Virus record (IMG/VR): IMGVR_UViG_3300000929_000256
Location: 1 to 48,099 of that record
Direction: 5' to 3' (one strand)
From: a virus
DNA length: 48,099 bases
A model generated the notes under the pieces. It ran no database searches, was not told the DNA's origin, and saw only the letters and a program-made list of their open reading frames with translations. This document shows positions 15,080 to 23,674 of this stretch, one piece after another. The position numbers were made by a program, and so were the translations under genes. The number at the start of each line of letters is the position of its first letter. The first letter of the stretch is position 1.

Positions 15080-17097
15080 ATCACACTGTAAGTTCCGTGG
15101 TGAACTAATGTTTTAGTGCTACCATTCATAATAGAAATGGTGTATGTTACCGGGGCAGTTGATGCATTCTGCAACGACTTAGCAGTGGTAGCCTGATCTT
15201 GAGTTACTTTAAACATTACTTCTCCTTGGCTCAAATCAACATCATCATAATTCATTTGATTTTCTATAGTTGCTCCAGAAATATCTAGAATAACTTTATC
15301 AGCACCTTCAAGCGAGATTGCAATCAAACTATCTCCATCCTTCTTAGCAATTTTGAATTTGATGAAGTTATCGTATGGACTAAGCATGAGATTTGATTGA
15401 CCATCTGCGAAATAAGTTATTTCTGAAGAGTCAATAACTTCATTATCTACTATAGTGACGTTAGTTGAACCCGTAACGATGTTCATTCTTTCAATAAATG
15501 TTGGAACGAATCTAACTTGTGTTTGAGGAAGAGCGTTTAAATTAGATGAAATCTCTCTACTTTCCAATACGTTTGGTAGAGTATTATAAATCTTGAACAA
15601 TCTATTTGAAGAAGGTAGGTTAACCTTTCTTAGTGATTTGCCATACTTTCCAATCTCATAAGATGTGAATGAAGCTCTCTTAACAATTTGAGAATTATTC
15701 TTTTCATTATAAATTCTCAAAGTGTAGTCAATATTATATGCTACAGCATTAGAAGAGTTCTGAATTACTGGTCTAAATGGAATTGACTGATCAAAGTTTT
15801 CTGCTTGAACAATTGACATCTCATACGTCTTATCAAAGAAAGATGCAATCTGCTCATAAACTGAAATGTCATGGAAAACAGTGATGTCATCTCCTTGAGT
15901 TTGAATTCTACCATTAATGTAATTATCAAACTCAACAATTGAACCGTTAATTGCACCGTACATTTCAAAGTAATCTCCATCAGAAGCTGGTTGTAGTACT
16001 GCCGTTATATTAGCATACTCATCTTCTCTAGAAAGAGTTAGAGTTACTTCTTCGCCCGTGTTAATGTAATCGAATCCTGTTGAAGTTTCAAATGAATCGA
16101 TTAACTTATATGTAATCTCATAGTTAGCTGTAGGATCTACTGCATCAGCCCCAGTTCCAAAGAACCAATTCGCAAAACCAGGATCCATATTAACTAGTGA
16201 TGGAATCTTAACCTCAATGAACTTTGAGTAAAGTGTTTCACCAATAATAAATGGCTTTGGGTTTTGAATCTCAAATGAAGATGAATTCAAATAAACGATT
16301 GAAGTAAAATATGATCTAACTCCAGAAACTCTAGGCGCTGCAACTTGGAAAAGGAAACCCTGGTACCCTCTGGCAGCGAATGAATAACCCGATTTAAGGT
16401 GAAGTCTTACTGTATCGTATGTAATTGTATTAGATGGAATATCTACTGCATCTGCTTGGTCAATAGTGGTTGAATCATCACCTGTCCAATCAACGTTATT
16501 ATCAATGTAATTGTTAGTTGAATCTAGTAAAGCGTATTTTGAACCAGCTGTATCTGCCGAAACTGCTTGGTATCTTTCAACTTGACCAACTCCGGTTTTA
16601 ATATCATTACCTGTTTCCTCATCGGCCGTTGCGTACAAAGGATTTGCGGTATTTTGAACAGTGATTTTACCACCGATGAAATCATCGTATGTGTATTGAT
16701 AGATTCCATTCACAGTTGGCGTGAATGTTAGAACTGAACCTAAAAGAATGGCTGAACCGCCACCTGAAATAGTGAATAGCGTAGGATCTGCTAATGTTGC
16801 TAGGTTAAACTTATACGTCTTACCATTTTCGAGCGTTAATGGTCTAGCTGCGAAGTTTTCAACTAATACATAAGCACCTGATGTCGTAATATCAAAGTTA
16901 ACAACATTAGAACCTAACTCGTGAATCAAATGACGAGTACCTGATATAGAAGTAGTAGTATTTAATGCCTTAACATGAGAACCATTATCATCAATTTCAA
17001 TCTGATAGTTCGCAATAGTGGCGACAGTTTGATCGTGATAAATGAACTCTAATAGAACATCCTGATCTAATCTAGCGTATTTTGATGATTGTGCCAT
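15076..17097 (-). CDS. Large beta-rich virion protein, 673 aa
   Basis: No family recognised. The sequence is rich in Thr, Ser, Asn and Ile with regular strand-turn patterning, low in Cys and without membrane segments. It suits an extended phage structural protein. The N-terminal 170 residues contain an ENGKTYKFNLATLADPTLFTI segment and a YQYTYDDF hairpin reminiscent of cupredoxin-like or jelly-roll decoration domains. It is placed between the spanin-like and tail-tube-like genes in the tail cluster. A tail fibre or baseplate-appendage role is inferred. Confidence 0.6.
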   Translation of the reverse strand: MAQSSKYARLDQDVLLEFIYHDQTVATIANYQIEIDDNGSHVKALNTTTSISGTRHLIHELGSNVVNFDITTSGAYVLVENFAARPLTLENGKTYKFNLATLADPTLFTISGGGSAILLGSVLTFTPTVNGIYQYTYDDFIGGKITVQNTANPLYATADEETGNDIKTGVGQVERYQAVSADTAGSKYALLDSTNNYIDNNVDWTGDDSTTIDQADAVDIPSNTITYDTVRLHLKSGYSFAARGYQGFLFQVAAPRVSGVRSYFTSIVYLNSSSFEIQNPKPFIIGETLYSKFIEVKIPSLVNMDPGFANWFFGTGADAVDPTANYEITYKLIDSFETSTGFDYINTGEEVTLTLSREDEYANITAVLQPASDGDYFEMYGAINGSIVEFDNYINGRIQTQGDDITVFHDISVYEQIASFFDKTYEMSIVQAENFDQSIPFRPVIQNSSNAVAYNIDYTLRIYNEKNNSQIVKRASFTSYEIGKYGKSLRKVNLPSSNRLFKIYNTLPNVLESREISSNLNALPQTQVRFVPTFIERMNIVTGSTNVTIVDNEVIDSSEITYFADGQSNLMLSPYDNFIKFKIAKKDGDSLIAISLEGADKVILDISGATIENQMNYDDVDLSQGEVMFKVTQDQATTAKSLQNASTAPVTYTISIMNGSTKTLVHHGTYSVI

Positions 17098-17113
17098 TTA
17101 CTTTTTAATTTCT

Positions 17114-17875
17114 TTAGAACTGTAGCCATTTAGGTGACCAGCCCAACATAATACCAACGGTTGGAGTTACTGCAAGTCCAGTGGTACCGTTAGGAACAAC
17201 TCCTAATCCGATTCCTGCACTTATGTTCCATCTACTTTTCTTTTGGTATGTATTCAAATCTTTATTTACAAGTTCAATTCCTTGAATATCGAAATTGTCA
17301 AATGGATATTTTGTAGCAAGCTTTAGAGACTTAACGCCTTTAATATCTTCAACGGCCATCCATAATCTGATGCTTTGGTCAAGTGTGATAGTACCATTGA
17401 CGGTTGAATCTTGAATCTTTCCAGTTACTTTTATATTTCTATAACTTCCATCTCCATAGTCCTGATTATCAGATAAGATAAATGTTGAATCTGGCATTAG
17501 AGTTCCGTTAGCTAAAATACTATCTTTATCTCTTAATTCAGCTCTCAATAAAGAGTTAACATTCTTAAGATTTCTATTAAGGCTTAAAGATGAAACATAA
17601 TCCTTGGTTAGTTTTGCATTAGCATTCTTTAATCCTTCAGCTGAGATCTGATAAGTTTTGATTTCAGCCTCCAAGAATCCTTTTCTATTCTTATAAACTT
17701 CAACAGTATCGTTAGCTGCTGCAATGTTAGCGTTAGACGCGTTTAATTCAACTGTGATTTCATCAATCTTTTGATTAAGCGTAGCGTTGCGGCTGCATTG
17801 TCCAAGCAGAAGAAGAACAACAATCACCAATCCGATGAAAGTTAAATTGTCTCTATTAAAGTCAAACTTAATCAT
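17114..17875 (-). CDS. Spanin-like envelope protein (TM, coiled coil, outer-membrane-like C-terminus), 253 aa
   Basis: An N-terminal transmembrane segment (about 12-26, LTFIGLVIVVLLLLG) is followed by a long coiled coil (30-120, with NATLNQKIDEITVELNA-type heptads) and a beta-rich C-terminal domain. The last 40 residues alternate in a way typical of outer-membrane strands (ISAGIGLGVVP, VTPTVGIMLGW) and end in Phe. This layout fits a one-protein spanin linking inner and outer membranes at lysis, a form seen in phages of Bacteroidota. There is no lipobox at the Cys after the TM. It lies just downstream of the tail fibre gene. No endolysin or holin is visible nearby. Confidence 0.55.
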   Translation of the reverse strand: MIKFDFNRDNLTFIGLVIVVLLLLGQCSRNATLNQKIDEITVELNASNANIAAANDTVEVYKNRKGFLEAEIKTYQISAEGLKNANAKLTKDYVSSLSLNRNLKNVNSLLRAELRDKDSILANGTLMPDSTFILSDNQDYGDGSYRNIKVTGKIQDSTVNGTITLDQSIRLWMAVEDIKGVKSLKLATKYPFDNFDIQGIELVNKDLNTYQKKSRWNISAGIGLGVVPNGTTGLAVTPTVGIMLGWSPKWLQF

Positions 17876-17880
17876 CTTAA

Positions 17881-19197
17881 TTATCCTCCTACTGGTCCTC
17901 CGCCTAAAGAACCTGTGTAATATTGTAGGTTTGCGTTTCCAAGATAGATCATGAAACCCACTACTGCAGATCTCGGTGAAATGTCGTTATTTGCTGCCAC
18001 TGAAGTTCCAGAAGTACTTGTCTGTAATTGCCCATCTGATGAAGAAACATAAGGAACATATTTACTAGTTGTACCGGTTGCTACTTGAGCGTATTGATAA
18101 CCGGATCCATTGGCAACGTTATTAATGCTGTGATTGTGTTGACCCGTTGTAATAGATTTAGTCTGTAGATTATCAACGTCATTGGTGCCAAAATATCCAG
18201 CAACTGATGTATTAGATGCAATACCTGATCCAACTGCTGCCGAATTAACGTCAGTTGAAACGCCTGCAAATGAAAGTGGAGATCCAACGTAACCAATTGG
18301 ATAACGCTCTCTCATATCTGGTGTCTCAAAAGAGGTTGAACCAGTCACCCATGTTTTACCATAACAATAGTACCAACCTTCCCATGAACCGGTTCCTCTA
18401 CCTACATAGTCATAATCGCCAACAGCGGGGTATGTACCAGTCCAGTTAACATTAGAATCTAATACAAATTTAGATACCATTACAATAGTACCAATCGGAA
18501 CCGCGGTGGTTAAAGTAGCCCATGAAGCATTACCTGAAGCGTCAGATTTCAAATATCTGTTAGCCGCAGCACCTGAAGTTATCTTAAGGCTAGAATTTAA
18601 TACTATTGCAGAATCAAACGTAGACGTTACAGCTCCTAAATTAACCTTGTTAACGCCACCTGACTTCAGAATTAGGTTTTCGCCATTAAATGTATAAATG
18701 TAGTCACCAGAACCTAGAGGTGATTTGTTGAAATTCAAAGTGAAATTGCCACCAGATTGACGAGACTCTACATCAACATAATAGGCTGAACCCATGTCTG
18801 CTAATCTCAAAGAGCCTGAAAGTCTACTATATAGTTTCAAAGGAACTTCATCTCCTAAATCTTCTGGAGAATCACCTGGCACAGTAAGGCTACCCAATAT
18901 TATTGCAGCAGGAGAACCGTGTAATGCATCTGAAACCGGAGATAATGAATAATAATCACTACTGTATTCTTCTCTAACAAAATAATCCGTTGCCGTTCCA
19001 GGTTCACCTTTAATACCTTGGGAACCAGTGTCACCTTTTTCACCTTTAGCACCCTGTGGACCCACGTCACCTTTAGAACCGGTTAAGCCGATTGGGCCAC
19101 CACCGTTTGCAACGATCTGGTCAAAGTTGTAATTAATCTTGTCCAGCTGGATGTTAGATGAATCTCCACTGAAAAGTTCTTTAATATTAATAGCCAT
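17881..19197 (-). CDS. Tail fibre with collagen-like repeat and phage tail collar domain, 438 aa
   Basis: After an N-terminal attachment region (about 1-32) there are consecutive G-x-y triplets (about 35-66, including GDVGPQGAKGEKGDTGSQG) that would form a trimeric collagen-like stalk. The C-terminal part has the tail collar/gp12 signature: PIGTI, GWYYCYGK, TPDMRERYPIGY, and an HNH in GQHNHSINN like the metal-binding His pair of T4 gp12. The chain ends in a Gly-rich GGGPVGG. It is the best candidate receptor-binding fibre of the window. A TAATATATA box lies about 57 nt upstream, inside the preceding gene. Confidence 0.85.
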   Translation of the reverse strand: MAINIKELFSGDSSNIQLDKINYNFDQIVANGGGPIGLTGSKGDVGPQGAKGEKGDTGSQGIKGEPGTATDYFVREEYSSDYYSLSPVSDALHGSPAAIILGSLTVPGDSPEDLGDEVPLKLYSRLSGSLRLADMGSAYYVDVESRQSGGNFTLNFNKSPLGSGDYIYTFNGENLILKSGGVNKVNLGAVTSTFDSAIVLNSSLKITSGAAANRYLKSDASGNASWATLTTAVPIGTIVMVSKFVLDSNVNWTGTYPAVGDYDYVGRGTGSWEGWYYCYGKTWVTGSTSFETPDMRERYPIGYVGSPLSFAGVSTDVNSAAVGSGIASNTSVAGYFGTNDVDNLQTKSITTGQHNHSINNVANGSGYQYAQVATGTTSKYVPYVSSSDGQLQTSTSGTSVAANNDISPRSAVVGFMIYLGNANLQYYTGSLGGGPVGG

Positions 19198-19198
19198 T

Positions 19199-22100
19199 TT
19201 AGCTGCTTATTTTTACGTATACGTAGAACTGGTGTCTAAACCCAGGCCTTTTGTTATATATTAGTCTCACATTCAGAGGATGGTTAGGATCATACTCAAC
19301 CCTAAAACTCTTTTCTTCTGGAATGTTAGTGTCTAAAATCTGTTGTAAAGAATCTGCACTTAATAGTTCAGATTGATTAATTGTCTTAGAAGGATTATTC
19401 CACAGTCTGACCTGTTCAATACCCATCAACTTCAATAGGTTAACCTCGATGTATTCTTTAATATCATCGTTTAAGGTACTTTTATCACCGTAAGATTGTG
19501 CAACATCAACGTATTTTAGAAGACTTCTACCTGCACCGTCAAGTGTTAGAATTTCTGTAACACGGTTTTTTAAGTACAGGTCAATCCATACGTTTGATGA
19601 ATCTTCCCACATTACAACGTCACCGTTATAATTGTTTAGTCTTTTGATATTCTGTAACTCTTCAAAGGCATTACCTCTTCTAATAGCATTAAAAGAAGTT
19701 AGGTCATAAGAGTCTTTAGGTAGGTTCAGGGTTGATGCTAGGAATGAACTCTCTTCGTATGCAGATAGAGTACCAAATACAAACTGTCTTGAAGACTGAG
19801 TGTCGTTGTTAACATAAAATCCATCTTCCCATGAAGATCTGAATACGTTAAAGTCTCTTTTATCAATTGCAACCTCGTTAATTAGAGGATACACTGGAGC
19901 ACCATCACCCGATTGAGATAGTTTCAAAATACCATCGGCCTTGTCAGGATTTATTTTATGGAAATAATAGTCCTTGATCAAACCATAATAGTCACTCCCT
20001 AGGTTAGCGTAAGAACCAAATGCAATACCTAAACGGTTAAATCTGTCGTAAACTAATTTTTGTCTTTCGTCAGATGTTGTTGTAAGGGTTTGATTTAGTT
20101 TGTGATTCTTATAAATGTCAGTGAACCACGCCACCTTTCTCATCAGGGGACTGTAATCTCCTCCCATTCTTAGAAGGTTAACGTTAACTGGTGTAGATAG
20201 TTCGGTGTTAATGTATCCAACCAATCCGCTCGAAACCTTGTAACTCTTAGGTTTGTTTGGGTCTGCTTCAACTCTTAACTTAGACTTCTTAACGAAATCA
20301 TTACCGTCTTCAATGTTAATGATAAAACGATTAGGTAGAATTGAACCGTCTTCTTCAACTGTGATGTATTCAATTCTTTCAGTGTCGTTCACATTTACCA
20401 GACCAGAAATGTAATTGATACCCGCCGCTTCAAAGGTAGATGTCGCTAGGTTATAACCACCCTGTAGGTATTGATAAGTAATAGAAGACGAAGTAACAAT
20501 TGAAGATAGTGAAAGTTCAATTGAACTCGTTATATCAAAAATGGTACCCGTAGAACTTGTTTCAACAACAATTCTATTATCTCCTAGTACGTCAACCACT
20601 TGTAGATTAAACGTATAACCGGCGTAAACAAATTGAATTTCGCCATAACCTCCACTAGGCCCAACTTGAATTTCACGATTGAAGAAGGTACCCTCTCCAT
20701 AAACAGTTGTGTTTGTACCTGTAGTTTGTGCTGTTTCCCAATCTAAATACCCAGAAACGTTTGAAGATACGTAGGTGGTAGGCGATGCATTAATAAAGTG
20801 ATTAACCTCATATAACATCTTATGATTAACATAAGTTAATAGTTCGTCCGAAGAATTAATCTCAACATAGAACGTAACATTTTTCCACTTCTTGTTTTGA
20901 ATAACCTTATATGAAACGGAATCTTCTGATTGTTGACCGTTATAATTTAAGACTGCAGAAAACTTATATCCGTTAAAGTCAGAATTCGTTAATAGATTTC
21001 TCGGGTTAGTCTCAGTAAATTCTTTACGTGAGTAAAACTTAATCTTTAGACCACGGAACATAGTTTCCGCTGGTGAAATAGAAGTACCCTTAATGACACT
21101 AGACCACTTTTTTGATGGAACTGTTGGAACCCAATCACTATTAATCTGAATACCTTCATACGTAAACAGTCTGTCAAACCAATTATCGTTAACATCTTGT
21201 AGATTAGACGCAGTTAGATTGATTGTTTCGTCAGGTTGTAAGTAACTGTAAAAACTTCTAATCACATTTCCCATTCCCGCTTGGGTTTGTGGAACACTAG
21301 TGTATTGTGGGTATTTGTAAAGATAGAACCATTCGTGAGTCATTGACTGTGGAACTCTTCCAGTGACTGTGATGTCAGGCGAAAAGTTAGTTTTTCCAAA
21401 TGATTCAGACGTTGATAGGAAATAAGGTTTGTCCTTAGAGTTAACCGAATCTTTATAGACCCACTTATTAATGGTAGGTACAACTCTCGATAGTGTTGAA
21501 GTTGAAGTCAGGTAGTTCTCTTTTAATCTATCGTATTCAGAGTTAATGTTAACTACACCACTTCCAAACGCCGTTACTGCATTATTAATACCCTCTAATT
21601 GTTTAAAATAAGTTGGATACGTTGTCGCAGTATAGGTCAGTGAATCGTTAAAGTGAACGGGATTAACTTGTGTATCGTAATCTTCGTACTGTAATTCTTT
21701 TGGATCGTTATTATCGGTTGAATTAAAGTTAAAATCAAAGTCCACAAAATCAAACATTTCAAACTTACCCCAGTCAATATATGAATCTACGTATAGATTA
21801 AATGATGTATCAAATAAGAGTTCAGGTCGTGTCTTTGACGCTGATAAACAAACGCGATATAAATTAGAGTAGTAAGGATCTTTAACAATGTCAATGATCT
21901 TATAGAAATCACCAGTCTTAACCTTGATGTAAGTGTTAGTGTCAATATCTCCAACCTCAGTCTCGCTAATCAAGAACCCAATACCTGAGTTTGAACCACC
22001 GATCGGATAGTAAACGTTCCAATCTGTGTAAACAGAATTGTCAAGTCCTAGTTTCTTGGTTACGTTATCAAACTCACCAACCTCAATCTCAAATGGATCT

Positions 22101-23614
22101 AAGGCATTAGTTGAGTGTGAACCAAAGAACGATCTGTATAGTCTGTTACCAATTGAGTTGTGTTCAATAATCAGAGATGAACCGTTTCTCGTAACTCTAA
22201 GTGGATTATCTTGAATGTTATTGATCGCTTGTAGAATAGAATGTGCAATCTGTTGAAGAGTACCCTGATTCGAGAACCTTTGACCCTGAACTCCACCTGC
22301 GGGTATTGAACCGTCTGCAGTAATTGTAAAGTAGTTCTCGTCTCCGATGGTGTTCCACTCTCCTTTGTTTGCGATGACCCATCTTTCACCATTCAGTGGA
22401 ATGTCAATCACGTTCAACTTAATAAAGTCCTTTAAGGCGGGCACTGCACCTTCAACTTGCAGGGTCTCTGGTTTCTGTATCTTACCGGTCACCTGGGTGT
22501 CATCTGACATTCCCGCTACCTTCAGTTCTAGTGATCCAGTACTGGTGTTCAAAACATTATAGAACACTCCTCTGTTCTTGACCCACTGTAAGACAGGAAA
22601 CCCTAAATCGTCATTAGGTAACATTGAAATTGGAGTCAATGAAGTACCGGTTAGATCATATTCGGTTTCAACAGTTGACGCTAGAACTTTTAAGATACCT
22701 TTACGAATTGAACCCGCTTGGAACTTACCTTCAGTATGTGCCTTAACGTAAAATCCAACATAACGATGTACGTCATAAGGTCTTGCACTTGCATCATCAA
22801 AGATGAACTCTAGGTTTAGAAGGTTTGCGCAAACCATTGTGTTGCGTTTGAAACCCTCGGTGATGTATTGATTATTTAATATTTCTTGACGATCGGTGAC
22901 CGCAAAATCTTCAAAGATGTATTCTCCCTTAGATGTGAAACCGCCTTTAACTAGGTCAATACCATTCCAAGATGTTTTCTCATCTTTCTCAAACGATACC
23001 GTTAATGGAGAAGATGGAAACTTAGGGTCATTGATGTAGGTGTTAATGTAATCACCTAATTTTGAACCTTGTCTTAGGTCAAATGTTTTGATCAACTCAG
23101 CGTTGTTCAACATCTGCATCACTCGACTGTTGATACCGTCGTACGTGTCAGTTAATCCAACCTGGGAGACTGGTTCGTTAATTCTATAAATGACAAAGTA
23201 TTCAGGTAGATCAGTGTCTAACCAAATCGGAGCAAAGAATCTGATGTTATCTTCATATAACTTTGAGTCATTTAGCCTACTACCATACTGGTATTGTTCC
23301 TCGTACTGTTTGTTATAATCCCTGAAAACGGACATATTTGAGTCCCTGTTCCAAACTTCATATACTTTATCAAGTGGAGTATTCTTGTAAAACTGCGCAA
23401 GGTCATACGCATAGTTACCTTTTGAATCCAACGGAAACTTTTTGTACCTCTGATTAGAGAGTACTCTGTTTGCGTCGATACTGTCAAGGTATAGTTCCCC
23501 GTCAGAATCTACAACCAACTTCACATTAGAAGTCAGGTGTGGATTCGTTCTTAAAACGACCTGTGATTTGTTTTCGACTGAATTCGAATTTACGTCAAAG
23601 TTAATGCTAGCCAT
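19199..23614 (-). CDS. Very large virion structural protein, 1471 aa
   Basis: No domain is recognised with confidence. The protein is long, acidic to neutral, rich in Asn, Tyr, Asp, Ser and Thr, and devoid of membrane segments. It starts MASINFDVNSNSVENKSQVVLRTNP and contains repeated beta-strand stretches. Its size and its place between wedge proteins and the tail fibre suggest a baseplate or fibre-connector protein. The start is preceded by TTTA without a Shine-Dalgarno sequence, and a TGATATATA box lies about 32 nt upstream. Confidence 0.6.
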   Translation of the reverse strand: MASINFDVNSNSVENKSQVVLRTNPHLTSNVKLVVDSDGELYLDSIDANRVLSNQRYKKFPLDSKGNYAYDLAQFYKNTPLDKVYEVWNRDSNMSVFRDYNKQYEEQYQYGSRLNDSKLYEDNIRFFAPIWLDTDLPEYFVIYRINEPVSQVGLTDTYDGINSRVMQMLNNAELIKTFDLRQGSKLGDYINTYINDPKFPSSPLTVSFEKDEKTSWNGIDLVKGGFTSKGEYIFEDFAVTDRQEILNNQYITEGFKRNTMVCANLLNLEFIFDDASARPYDVHRYVGFYVKAHTEGKFQAGSIRKGILKVLASTVETEYDLTGTSLTPISMLPNDDLGFPVLQWVKNRGVFYNVLNTSTGSLELKVAGMSDDTQVTGKIQKPETLQVEGAVPALKDFIKLNVIDIPLNGERWVIANKGEWNTIGDENYFTITADGSIPAGGVQGQRFSNQGTLQQIAHSILQAINNIQDNPLRVTRNGSSLIIEHNSIGNRLYRSFFGSHSTNALDPFEIEVGEFDNVTKKLGLDNSVYTDWNVYYPIGGSNSGIGFLISETEVGDIDTNTYIKVKTGDFYKIIDIVKDPYYSNLYRVCLSASKTRPELLFDTSFNLYVDSYIDWGKFEMFDFVDFDFNFNSTDNNDPKELQYEDYDTQVNPVHFNDSLTYTATTYPTYFKQLEGINNAVTAFGSGVVNINSEYDRLKENYLTSTSTLSRVVPTINKWVYKDSVNSKDKPYFLSTSESFGKTNFSPDITVTGRVPQSMTHEWFYLYKYPQYTSVPQTQAGMGNVIRSFYSYLQPDETINLTASNLQDVNDNWFDRLFTYEGIQINSDWVPTVPSKKWSSVIKGTSISPAETMFRGLKIKFYSRKEFTETNPRNLLTNSDFNGYKFSAVLNYNGQQSEDSVSYKVIQNKKWKNVTFYVEINSSDELLTYVNHKMLYEVNHFINASPTTYVSSNVSGYLDWETAQTTGTNTTVYGEGTFFNREIQVGPSGGYGEIQFVYAGYTFNLQVVDVLGDNRIVVETSSTGTIFDITSSIELSLSSIVTSSSITYQYLQGGYNLATSTFEAAGINYISGLVNVNDTERIEYITVEEDGSILPNRFIINIEDGNDFVKKSKLRVEADPNKPKSYKVSSGLVGYINTELSTPVNVNLLRMGGDYSPLMRKVAWFTDIYKNHKLNQTLTTTSDERQKLVYDRFNRLGIAFGSYANLGSDYYGLIKDYYFHKINPDKADGILKLSQSGDGAPVYPLINEVAIDKRDFNVFRSSWEDGFYVNNDTQSSRQFVFGTLSAYEESSFLASTLNLPKDSYDLTSFNAIRRGNAFEELQNIKRLNNYNGDVVMWEDSSNVWIDLYLKNRVTEILTLDGAGRSLLKYVDVAQSYGDKSTLNDDIKEYIEVNLLKLMGIEQVRLWNNPSKTINQSELLSADSLQQILDTNIPEEKSFRVEYDPNHPLNVRLIYNKRPGFRHQFYVYVKISS
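19255..19263 (-). promoter_or_regulatory. Putative late promoter TAATATATA for the tail fibre gene
   Basis: A minus-strand TAATATATA inside the 3' end of the 1471-aa gene, about 57 nt before the fibre ATG. It matches the element found between other genes. Confidence 0.35.
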
Positions 23615-23646
23615 TAAACTGTTAATATGTTATTAAGCGCTTGAGG

Positions 23647-23655
23647 TATATATCA
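23647..23655 (-). promoter_or_regulatory. Putative late promoter TGATATATA for the 1471-aa gene
   Basis: TGATATATA on the minus strand in the 60-nt gap between two large structural genes, about 32 nt before the ATG at 23614. Confidence 0.45.
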
Positions 23656-23674
23656 ACCACCTAATAACACCAGC

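Noticed and set aside
17876-17890. AGGAGG before the spanin-like gene as a strong Shine-Dalgarno
   Set aside because: The bases encode the terminal Gly-Gly of the tail fibre, so the match may be incidental, and its spacing to the ATG is long.
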